A stretch of 64,000 nt of DNA from Flavobacterium sp. GTDB taxonomy: Bacteria; Bacteroidota; Bacteroidia; Flavobacteriales; Flavobacteriaceae. Below, piece after piece: positions 18,463 through 26,620 of the stretch. The translations under genes were made by a program, and so were the position numbers. Location: the NCBI RefSeq assembly GCF_027484705.1, contig NZ_JAIXSL010000005.1:1-64000 (forward strand), read 5' to 3'. The notes beneath the pieces are model-generated. The model ran no database searches, had not been told where the DNA came from, and was given only the letters and a program-made list of their open reading frames with translations. How positions within the stretch are numbered: the stretch's first letter is position 1; every line of letters begins with the position of its first letter.

Positions 18463-19467
18463 ATGGATGAAGTAGTAAAAATTGTAAACGATATTAAAGG
18501 CGGAAAGATCAAACCGATTTATTTCCTGATGGGCGAGGAGCCGTATTATATCGATAAGTTGTCTGATTTTATTGAGCAGCATGTGTTGTCGGAAGAGGAA
18601 AAAGGCTTCAACCAGACGGTGCTTTACGGACGCGATGTTTCGGTCGAAGATATTATTGCTACGTGTAAACGTTACCCAATGATGGCCGAGCGCCAAGTCG
18701 TGATTGTCAAGGAAGCACAGGATCTGACCAAAACCATCGACAAGTTTGAAAGTTATGCCGAAAACCCAATGCCAACCACGGTTTTGGTAATTTGCTACAA
18801 ATATAAAACGCTCGACAAACGCAAGAAAGTCACGAAACAGTTCGACAAAAACGGACTTGTTTACGAAAGCAAAAAACTTTACGAAAACCAAATAGGCGAG
18901 TGGATCAAGCGCGTGTTGCAGGGAAAAAATTACGCCATCGAACCCAAAGCCGCCGCAATGCTTGTGGAATTTTTGGGTACGGATTTGAGTAAAATCAATA
19001 ACGAACTGGAAAAGTTGCAGATCATTCTTCCGAAAGGCAGCACCATTACCGCCAAACATATTGAAGACAATATCGGTTTCAGTAAGGATTATAATGTGTT
19101 TGAATTGCGCAAAGCGATCGGCGACAAAAACCAACTTAAAGCGTACCAAATCGCGCAATATTTCGCCGACAATCCGAAAGACAATCCGATGGTCGTGACT
19201 ACGAGTTTGGTGTTTAGTTTTTTTGTAAACCTGCTTCAATATCATGGTTTGAAAGATAAAAACCCGAAAAATGTGGCTGCGGCGCTGAAAGTAAATCCTT
19301 ATTTTTTGAAGGATTATGATATTGCGCTTAAAAATTATCCGATGAAAAAAGTCAGCGCGGTCGTCGCCAAACTCCGTGATATCGATGTGAAAAGTAAAGG
19401 CGTTGGCGCGAATTCATTATCAAACCACGATTTGCTTAAGGAAATGCTGGTGAGTGTTTTCAATTGA
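18463..19467 (+). CDS. holA: DNA polymerase III subunit delta
   Basis: 334 aa from ATG 18463; the in-frame ATG at 18424 lies inside the repeat and is unlikely. The clamp-loader delta subunit opens the beta clamp. It starts with IKPIYFLMGEEPYYIDKL, the family's N-terminal motif, and contains FNQTVLYGRD, a degenerate AAA+ core and the C-terminal collar domain (about 215-334). Length fits. It ends 38 bp before the TonB receptor start. Confidence 0.93.
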   Translation: MDEVVKIVNDIKGGKIKPIYFLMGEEPYYIDKLSDFIEQHVLSEEEKGFNQTVLYGRDVSVEDIIATCKRYPMMAERQVVIVKEAQDLTKTIDKFESYAENPMPTTVLVICYKYKTLDKRKKVTKQFDKNGLVYESKKLYENQIGEWIKRVLQGKNYAIEPKAAAMLVEFLGTDLSKINNELEKLQIILPKGSTITAKHIEDNIGFSKDYNVFELRKAIGDKNQLKAYQIAQYFADNPKDNPMVVTTSLVFSFFVNLLQYHGLKDKNPKNVAAALKVNPYFLKDYDIALKNYPMKKVSAVVAKLRDIDVKSKGVGANSLSNHDLLKEMLVSVFN

Positions 19468-19505
19468 GGGTTATGTTATTTAAACACTTATGTAATTTCC
19501 AAAGT

Positions 19506-21704
19506 ATGAGGAAAACGTTCTTGATGCTGATTTGTTGCTGTTCTTGGTCTTGCTTTTCTCAGATTCAAATCGACTCCACAAAATCTATAAAACTGGATGA
19601 AATATTGGTCAATCCGTCGCGGCATGTACAATCGAAACGAACCACACCACAACATATTGAAAGCATTTCTAAAAAGGAAATCGAGTTTCAAAACATGCCC
19701 ACCACGGCCGATTTACTGGCCAATTCGGGAAAGTTATCGGTTCAAAAATCGCAGCAAGGCGGCGGAAGTCCTGTGATTCGTGGCTTTGAAGCCAGCAGGG
19801 TTTTACTTCTTGTTGATGGTGTGCGGATGAACAATCTGATTTACCGCGCCGGACATTTGCAGAACAGCATTACCGTTGATAAAAACATGCTCGAAAAAGT
19901 AGACGTTTTGTTTGGGCCATCGTCGACGAATTATGGCAGTGATGCGCTCGGTGGTGCGATTTATCTGCAGACCAAATCGGCGCAACTGCTCTCTCAAAAT
20001 GGCAATAAAAAGTTCTCGGGTGATGCGCTTTCGAGTTATAGTTCGGTGAATGAAGGGAAATCCGTTCATGTCGATTTTAATTTGGCCCGCCAAAAATGGG
20101 CTTCGCTTTCTTCGGTTTCGGTGAACGAATTCGGAGATTTGAAAATGGGAGAAAAACGCAATGGCTCTAATGACTTTTTTGGGGAACGACCTTATTATGT
20201 TGAAACTATAAATGGTGTTGACCAGCAAGTTGTGAATGACAATAAATATGTGCAGAAATTCTCTGGTTACAAGCAATACGATTTGATGCAGAAAGTAGTT
20301 TTTCAACCCAATTCGAATGTGACGCATAGTTTAAATTTGCAATATTCTACGACTTCAGATATTCCGCGTTACGACCGTTTAACTGATTTGAGTTCGAATG
20401 GAAATTTGCGCTCGGCCGTTTGGAAATACGGTCCGCAAAAGCGTTTTCTTTCGATATACAAACTCACGAAAGACGAGGTTTTTAAGCATACCAAAATGAA
20501 TGTCAACCTGAGTTATCAAAATGTTGAAGAAAGCAGAATCAACAGAAATTTTGGCAGCTCTAAACTGAATTCAAGAATAGAGAAAGTATCCGTCATCGCT
20601 TTAAGTTCTGATTTCAACACCAAAATAAACAACGGTCATTTGACCTATGGCGTTGATATTTATCGCGATGGTTTACAGTCGACAGCTTTTCAAGAAAACA
20701 TTGCCACAGGTGCTCAAGTAGATATAGACACGCGGTATCCGGATGGCAATAACAGTACTTTCAGAGCGGAAGGTTTTGTGTCGTTTACGGATAATTTCAA
20801 TCCGGAATTATCTTATAGTATCAGTGCCAGAGCAGGTTATACGACGTTAAAAAGTAAAATCGATACTAATTTTTTCAACTTACCTTTTACGTCGATAGAA
20901 CAGCAAAATGCGATTTATAGCGGCGCATTCGGAATCGTCAATAATCCGACTAAAAACTTGAAACTGGCTTTCAATTTGGCTTCTGCTTATCGCGTTCCGA
21001 ATATTGATGATTTGGCAAAAATATTTGAATCCGCGCCAGGGACTTTGATTGTTCCCAACGAAAATCTCAAACCCGAGAAAACGGTCACCGCAGATGTAAG
21101 TGTTACGTTATGGGATGGGAATCGTTTCCAGTTTGAGAATGTGTTTTTTGTCACCAAACTCTTTGACCCGATACAAACCGATACTTATACTTTCAACGGG
21201 CAATCGACTATTGAATATGAAGGAACAACAAGTATTATTTTAGCCAATCAAAACCAAGGGAAAGGCCATTTAGCTGGGTTTATGTCGGTGATGAAAGCGC
21301 AAATATTCAAGGCATTGTTGTTTGAAGGCACGTTCAATTTTACTCAAGGTCGTATTCATAATGCCGACGGAAGATTTCCTTTAGATCACATTGCTCCGAT
21401 TTACGGTAAAGTGGGTTTGACTTATCAATCTAAAATCGCCAATGTTGAAGGTTATATGTTGTATAATGGTAAAAAGGATGTTGCGGAATATTCACCAAGC
21501 GGAGAAGATAATTTGCAGTATGCTACGCCAAATGGAATGCCGTCATGGCAAACTTACAATCTGAAAGCTGCTTTTTTCCCGATTAAAAGCACTACAATAT
21601 TTACTGGAGTTGAAAATATTCTAGACATCCAATACCGCACCTTTTCATCGGGAATCAATGCGCCGGGAAGAAACTTTTATTTGGGTGCGAAGTATCATTT
21701 TTAA
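19506..21704 (+). CDS. TonB-dependent outer-membrane receptor
   Basis: 732 aa from ATG 19506 (MRKTFLMLICCCSWSCFSQ signal peptide; an ATG 42 nt upstream overlaps holA). It lacks the carboxypeptidase-like N-terminal domain. The plug (about 40-165) has TTADLLANSGKLSVQKS, GGGSPVIRGFEASRVLLLVDGVR and VLFGPSSTNYGSDALGG; a 22-strand barrel follows and ends in a C-terminal aromatic, YLGAKYHF. The plug resembles haem/siderophore-type receptors more than SusC. The substrate cannot be read from sequence and no transport partner is adjacent. Confidence 0.92.
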   Translation: MRKTFLMLICCCSWSCFSQIQIDSTKSIKLDEILVNPSRHVQSKRTTPQHIESISKKEIEFQNMPTTADLLANSGKLSVQKSQQGGGSPVIRGFEASRVLLLVDGVRMNNLIYRAGHLQNSITVDKNMLEKVDVLFGPSSTNYGSDALGGAIYLQTKSAQLLSQNGNKKFSGDALSSYSSVNEGKSVHVDFNLARQKWASLSSVSVNEFGDLKMGEKRNGSNDFFGERPYYVETINGVDQQVVNDNKYVQKFSGYKQYDLMQKVVFQPNSNVTHSLNLQYSTTSDIPRYDRLTDLSSNGNLRSAVWKYGPQKRFLSIYKLTKDEVFKHTKMNVNLSYQNVEESRINRNFGSSKLNSRIEKVSVIALSSDFNTKINNGHLTYGVDIYRDGLQSTAFQENIATGAQVDIDTRYPDGNNSTFRAEGFVSFTDNFNPELSYSISARAGYTTLKSKIDTNFFNLPFTSIEQQNAIYSGAFGIVNNPTKNLKLAFNLASAYRVPNIDDLAKIFESAPGTLIVPNENLKPEKTVTADVSVTLWDGNRFQFENVFFVTKLFDPIQTDTYTFNGQSTIEYEGTTSIILANQNQGKGHLAGFMSVMKAQIFKALLFEGTFNFTQGRIHNADGRFPLDHIAPIYGKVGLTYQSKIANVEGYMLYNGKKDVAEYSPSGEDNLQYATPNGMPSWQTYNLKAAFFPIKSTTIFTGVENILDIQYRTFSSGINAPGRNFYLGAKYHF

Positions 21705-22062
21705 GACCATTAAAATCGTTTGTTGATCTGCGGTTAGTTGTTGATTTTTAAAGCTTTATTGTTGAAAATAGCGAGGATTTAGATTGTTTTTTTTATATAC
21801 AGCGGTTGTTAAATAGATTCGAAAATATGTTCGCAATGAGTACCATTTTTTTAGTCTGTAGCATGACCTCATTCTGTTTATTCTGTTCATCCTTAATTTT
21901 TTTATTGTTTTAAATTTTAAGAATCATGTTTTTGAAAGCCTGAGCAGTTGTTGGTAAGGAAATACTCACTACGACTTTCAGCCAATCAACGTTCATTTAT
22001 AGGTATTTAAGCCTTGTTGCGCAAAAAAATCTATTATATTTGCCCTCGCTTATAAAAATAGG
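21705..22062. other. 358-bp intergenic region
   Basis: No supportable gene. AT-rich. It contains the promoter of the nuclease gene near its right end (TATATTTG at 22035-22042, with a TTG about 18 nt upstream). No clear terminator hairpin or repeat was found; a decayed gene cannot be excluded. Confidence 0.5.
22035..22042 (+). promoter_or_regulatory. Promoter -7 box of secreted nuclease gene
   Basis: TATATTTG, 20 nt before the ATG at 22063. Confidence 0.6.
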
Positions 22063-24546
22063 ATGAAGATTAGATTGCCATTTTGTTTCGTTATTTTGTT
22101 TACGCTTTATTTTGGTGTTTCCTGGAGTCAAATTCCGTCGGGCTATTACAGTAGTGCCACAGGATTGACAGGAGAAAACCTAAGAACTGCTTTAAAAACA
22201 ATCACCAGTACCGGTCATGTTAAATTGCCTTACACCAGCACCAGTTTTGATATTTGGGATGCCTATCAATACACCGATGTAAGACCCACGGCTACAACGA
22301 CCGTTTGGGATATGTATAGTGACCGTCCGAGCAGTACGCCGGCTTATACTTACACGATTTTCACTTCGCAATGCGGAACTTCTGCTGTTGAAGGAAGCTG
22401 TTATTCCAGAGAACATTGCTTTCCTAAGTCTTGGTGGGGAAGTACTGATAGCCCAACCAACCAACAGTATACCGATTTGCACCATTTGTTTCCGGCTGAT
22501 CAGTACGTCAATAACAAAAAAAGCAATTATCCGATCGGGAAAGTAAATCCTAGTGCTGTTTCCTGGACTTCAACCAACGGAAGCAAAGTAGGCAATTGTG
22601 GCGTATCAGGATATACGGGTTTTGTGTTTGAACCTATAGACGAATACAAAGGCGATTTTGCCAGAGCCTATTTGTATATCATTACGCGTTATAAAGATCA
22701 AATCAGCGCTTGGGTAACCGGAAATGCCACTACGCAAATTGCAGATATTATCTCAGTAAATCAATACAAACCGTGGTTTTTGAATATGCTGATGGAATGG
22801 AGCACTAATGATCCGGTCAGTGCTAAAGAAATCGCCCGAAATGACGCTATATATTATCAAACGCCACAACACAACAGGAACCCTTTTGTGGACCATCCGG
22901 AATATGTTACGGCCATTTGGGGCGCACCAGTTACGGTCGCTGCTCCGGTAGCAACAGCAGCAACAGCGGTTAGTGCGAATTCATTTACGGCAAACTGGAA
23001 CAGTGTTTCGAATGCTACGGATGGTTATTTATTGGACGTGAGTACGATACCGAATTTTTCGATTACTTCCCCACAAACGACCACGGACCTTTTGTTCTCT
23101 GAATATGTTGAAGGCTCCACTTTTAATAAGTATATTGAAATTTACAACGGCACCGGAAGTACCGTCAATTTGAGTGATTACCGTCTATTGCTTTTCTTAA
23201 ATGGTGCTGCAACGGCATCGATTACCAATCAGCTTAGCGGAACTTTAGCGAATGGAGCGACTTTAGTGTATAAAAATTCGAGCGCCACAATATACACCGC
23301 AACTGCAACTTCATCTACAAGTATTGATTTTAATGGCGATGATGCCATAGCTTTATATAAAATTTCGACGAGTTCCTATGTGGATATTATTGGCAGGATA
23401 GGGGAAGATCCCGGCGTCGCCTGGACCAGCGGATTGGCTTCTACATTAGATAAAACCCTTGTGCGATTGCCTACCATCTCCTCAGGAGTTAGTAGTAATC
23501 CAGCTTCAGGTTTTCCAACTTTGGCTACACAATGGACTGTTGCCGACCTCGATGATGTTTCAGATTTAGGGATGCATTCTTTCAATACCACCAATGTGAT
23601 TGACTCGTATCTCTCGGGTTATCAAAGCAAACCCATAACAGGTCAGGCCACAGTAAGCACTTCAGTGGTAGGAGTTTCGCCAAGTACTATATATTACTAT
23701 CGTCTGAGAGCCAAAAATGGGACAGTGATTTCTTCCAACTCCAATACGATAGCAACATCGTGTTCTTCACTAATCACGCCTACTTTTACAGCGGTTTCTA
23801 GCATTTGTCCCGGAGCCACTTTAAGCCCATTGCCGACGACTTCCACTAACGGCATTGTCGGAAGCTGGTCTCCTGCTTTAAACAATACTGTTACTACAAC
23901 TTACACTTTTACACCACTTGCCGGACAGTGCGCTACAACTACTACACTAAACATTGATGTCGGATGTTCGTCAACATTAAATCTAAAATTGTTTATTGAA
24001 GGCTATTATGATCGTAACATCAGCGCTATGACTCCGGTTAAAAATAATCAGGATGGCATTGCTGCCTTAACCGATGTAGAGCATTTGACGTTTGAACTGC
24101 ACAATACTACTTTTCCGTATGCTGTAGCAGCCACAACGACAGCTATTCTGCATACTGATGGAACACTAAATGTCAATTTTCCTTCTTTGGCTCCGGGACC
24201 TTATTACATAGCAGTCAAAGGCCGAAATATTATTCAAACATGGAGTGCATTGCCACAAACATTAGGGTCGACAGCCTTGAGTTACGATTTTACAAATGCC
24301 GAAAGCAAAGCCTACGGAAACAATATGGTTGAGATAAAACCTGGAGTTTGGGCATTGTATTCGGGTGACATCAATCAGGATGAAGTGATTGATAATTCGG
24401 ATGCTGATAGCCTTTTCATTGATATCAATATTTCTAATTTTGGGTCATTGACTACCGATTTGAACGGAGATGGCGCTGTTGATAATTCTGATACGGATGC
24501 TTACATCAAAAACAGCAACAATTCTATTTATTCGAATCATCCATAA
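22063..24546 (+). CDS. Secreted EndA/NucM-family endonuclease with lamin-tail and dockerin-like domains
   Basis: 827 aa. Signal peptide to about residue 23. The endonuclease I domain (about 25-270) has the catalytic segment SREHCFPKSWWG (115-126; H118) and DLHHLFPADQYVNNKKSNYP (138-157). A fibronectin III-like linker follows (about 290-325, with its remainder near 500-560), then a lamin-tail domain (about 335-480: LFSEYVEGSTFNKYIEIYN) inserted in it. The C-terminal 63 residues hold two Ca2+-loop repeats (DINQDEVIDNSD and DLNGDGAVDNSD), like dockerin type I. A typical T9SS sorting domain is not seen. Probable extracellular DNA/RNA degradation for nutrient scavenging. Confidence 0.88.
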   Translation: MKIRLPFCFVILFTLYFGVSWSQIPSGYYSSATGLTGENLRTALKTITSTGHVKLPYTSTSFDIWDAYQYTDVRPTATTTVWDMYSDRPSSTPAYTYTIFTSQCGTSAVEGSCYSREHCFPKSWWGSTDSPTNQQYTDLHHLFPADQYVNNKKSNYPIGKVNPSAVSWTSTNGSKVGNCGVSGYTGFVFEPIDEYKGDFARAYLYIITRYKDQISAWVTGNATTQIADIISVNQYKPWFLNMLMEWSTNDPVSAKEIARNDAIYYQTPQHNRNPFVDHPEYVTAIWGAPVTVAAPVATAATAVSANSFTANWNSVSNATDGYLLDVSTIPNFSITSPQTTTDLLFSEYVEGSTFNKYIEIYNGTGSTVNLSDYRLLLFLNGAATASITNQLSGTLANGATLVYKNSSATIYTATATSSTSIDFNGDDAIALYKISTSSYVDIIGRIGEDPGVAWTSGLASTLDKTLVRLPTISSGVSSNPASGFPTLATQWTVADLDDVSDLGMHSFNTTNVIDSYLSGYQSKPITGQATVSTSVVGVSPSTIYYYRLRAKNGTVISSNSNTIATSCSSLITPTFTAVSSICPGATLSPLPTTSTNGIVGSWSPALNNTVTTTYTFTPLAGQCATTTTLNIDVGCSSTLNLKLFIEGYYDRNISAMTPVKNNQDGIAALTDVEHLTFELHNTTFPYAVAATTTAILHTDGTLNVNFPSLAPGPYYIAVKGRNIIQTWSALPQTLGSTALSYDFTNAESKAYGNNMVEIKPGVWALYSGDINQDEVIDNSDADSLFIDINISNFGSLTTDLNGDGAVDNSDTDAYIKNSNNSIYSNHP

Positions 24547-24608
24547 ACCTCTTTTTATACGATTAATTTTCCCGATATTTGTGCCTCTAAATTAAATAAG
24601 AAATTAGA

Positions 24609-24788
24609 ATGATGAATAAAAATACCGTTTTAGGATGGGCCACACTAATCATGATCATCATGGGATTAATCCTTATAGCCCTTGGTGCTTTCCGATATGA
24701 CGATGTTGCTGGTTGGGGTTTTGTTGCCGTAGGAGTTGGTTTCTTCGCCAATGCCTGGGTTTTCAACGCGCTGAAAGGAAGGGTTTAA
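24609..24788 (+). CDS. Small two-helix membrane protein
   Basis: 59 aa. Starts MMNKNTVLGWATLIMIIMGL; helices at about 9-27 and 37-54 are joined by the polar turn RYDDVAGWG. A second ATG follows the first. It may belong to the small 'CAL67264 family membrane protein' group of Bacteroidota; this is from memory and not checked. The near-consensus -7 box GATATTTG lies at 24574-24581. It precedes ettA by 60 bp on the same strand. Confidence 0.75.
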   Translation: MMNKNTVLGWATLIMIIMGLILIALGAFRYDDVAGWGFVAVGVGFFANAWVFNALKGRV

Positions 24789-24848
24789 ATCTGATTGCCC
24801 TCGTAATTTAAATACTTAATAATCGAATAATTCAACAATTTATACAAC

Positions 24849-26543
24849 ATGTCAGACGATAAAAAAGTAATATTCTCGATGCAGAAACTGAGTAAAACCT
24901 ACTCAGGCGCCGACAAACCAGTACTAAAAAACATTTATTTAAGCTTCTTTTATGGCGCGAAAATCGGTATTCTCGGACTCAACGGTTCGGGAAAATCATC
25001 ACTCTTAAAAATCATTGCCGGCGTCGATAAAAACTACCAAGGCGATGTGGTTTTTCAACCGGGTTACACCGTAGGCTATCTCGAACAAGATCCACAACTT
25101 GATGATTCGAAAACCGTTATTGAAATCGTGCGCGAAGGCGTTGCCGAAACCATGGCTGTTTTAGATGAATTCAACAAAATCAACGACCAATTCGGTTTGC
25201 CTGAAGTCTATGAAGATGCTGATAAAATGCAACAACTCATGGACCGTCAGGCGGATTTACAAGATAAAATCGACGCGCTTGGTGCATGGGAAATCGATAC
25301 CAAATTAGAAATCGCGATGGATGCGTTGCGCACACCCGAAGGCGATACGCCGATTAAAAACCTTTCCGGTGGAGAACGCCGCCGCGTAGCTTTATGCCGT
25401 CTGTTGTTGCAACAACCTGATGTATTGCTTCTCGATGAGCCGACGAATCACCTTGATGCCGAAAGCGTACTTTGGTTAGAGCAACATTTGGCGCAATACT
25501 CAGGAACCGTCATCGCCGTCACGCACGACCGTTATTTCCTTGATAATGTAGCCGGCTGGATTTTAGAACTTGATCGTGGCGAAGGCATTCCGTGGAAAGG
25601 AAACTATTCGTCTTGGCTTGACCAGAAATCAAAACGCATGGAGCAGGAAGAGAAAGTCGCTTCGAAACGCAGAAAAACTTTAGAGCGCGAGCTCGATTGG
25701 GTTCGTCAAGGTGCGAAAGGCAGACAAACCAAACAAAAAGCACGTTTGCAGAACTACGACAAATTGCTCAACGAAGACCAGAAACAACTCGATGAGAAAC
25801 TCGAAATCTACATTCCGAATGGCCCGCGTTTGGGAACCAATGTGATTGAAGCTAAAAATGTAGCCAAAGCCTTTGGCGATAAATTACTATATGACAACCT
25901 TAATTTTACTTTGCCGCAAGCCGGAATTGTCGGTATTATAGGGCCAAACGGTGCCGGTAAATCGACTATTTTTAGGATGATTATGGGCGAGGAAGTTACT
26001 GATAGTGGTGAATTCTCTGTCGGTGATACCGTAAAAATCGCCTACGTGGATCAATCGCATTCCAACATCGACCCAAACAAAACCATCTGGGAGAATTTCT
26101 GCGACGGACAGGAACTCATCATGATGGGCGGACGTCAGGTGAATTCCAGAGCTTATCTGTCGCGTTTCAATTTCGGGGGCAGCGATCAGAACAAAAAAGT
26201 AGGTTTGCTTTCGGGCGGAGAACGCAATCGACTGCATTTGGCGATGACCTTAAAAGAAGAAGGCAATGTATTATTGCTTGATGAGCCGACGAACGACCTT
26301 GACATCAATACGCTTCGTGCGCTTGAAGAAGGTTTGGAGAATTTCGCAGGTTGTGCCGTAGTAATCTCCCACGACCGTTGGTTTTTAGACAGGATTTGTA
26401 CGCACATTCTGGCGTTTGAAGGCAACTCCGAAGTCTATTATTTCGAAGGTGGTTTCTCAGAATATGAAGAAAACAAAAAGAAACGCTTGGGCGGTGATTT
26501 GACACCGAAACGACTGAAATATAGAAAATTGATTAGGAATTAA
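24849..26543 (+). CDS. ettA: Energy-dependent translational throttle protein EttA (ABC-F ATPase)
   Basis: 564 aa. Two ABC domains without membrane segments: Walker A GLNGSGKSS in the first and GPNGAGKST in the second, signatures LSGGERRR and LSGGERNR, and Walker B LLLDEPTNHLDAES and LLLDEPTNDLDIN. Between them is the EttA-type linker (about 245-320, rich in Lys/Arg/Gln: RRKTLERELDWVRQGAKGRQ). Binds the ribosomal E site and gates the first elongation step according to ADP/ATP ratio. Starts MSDDKKVIFSMQKLSKTY. Followed by a terminator. Confidence 0.95.
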   Translation: MSDDKKVIFSMQKLSKTYSGADKPVLKNIYLSFFYGAKIGILGLNGSGKSSLLKIIAGVDKNYQGDVVFQPGYTVGYLEQDPQLDDSKTVIEIVREGVAETMAVLDEFNKINDQFGLPEVYEDADKMQQLMDRQADLQDKIDALGAWEIDTKLEIAMDALRTPEGDTPIKNLSGGERRRVALCRLLLQQPDVLLLDEPTNHLDAESVLWLEQHLAQYSGTVIAVTHDRYFLDNVAGWILELDRGEGIPWKGNYSSWLDQKSKRMEQEEKVASKRRKTLERELDWVRQGAKGRQTKQKARLQNYDKLLNEDQKQLDEKLEIYIPNGPRLGTNVIEAKNVAKAFGDKLLYDNLNFTLPQAGIVGIIGPNGAGKSTIFRMIMGEEVTDSGEFSVGDTVKIAYVDQSHSNIDPNKTIWENFCDGQELIMMGGRQVNSRAYLSRFNFGGSDQNKKVGLLSGGERNRLHLAMTLKEEGNVLLLDEPTNDLDINTLRALEEGLENFAGCAVVISHDRWFLDRICTHILAFEGNSEVYYFEGGFSEYEENKKKRLGGDLTPKRLKYRKLIRN

Positions 26544-26567
26544 TATTTTAATTGATATTTTTGAAAA

Positions 26568-26592
26568 AAATCCCGACACCAAGTTGGGATTT
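26568..26592 (+). terminator. Terminator of ettA
   Basis: Stem AAATCCCGAC / GTTGGGATTT (one G-U pair) with a 5-nt loop, then TATTTTG, 25 bp after the ettA stop. Confidence 0.75.
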
Positions 26593-26620
26593 ATTTTGTG
26601 AACCTATTTGACTCTCGTTT

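Noticed and set aside
18309..18512. Longer N-terminus of the HsdR_N protein
   Set aside because: The extra codons translate the structured repeat (copy A) and low-complexity sequence; the family start is the ATG at 18308.
18460..19245. 261-aa ORF antisense to holA
   Set aside because: Lies wholly inside holA on the other strand, without recognisable domains; typical shadow frame caused by codon bias.
21705..22062. Hidden small gene or RNA in the longest gap
   Set aside because: All frames are short and lack plausible starts or signal peptides; no stable hairpin was seen, only the promoter of the next gene.
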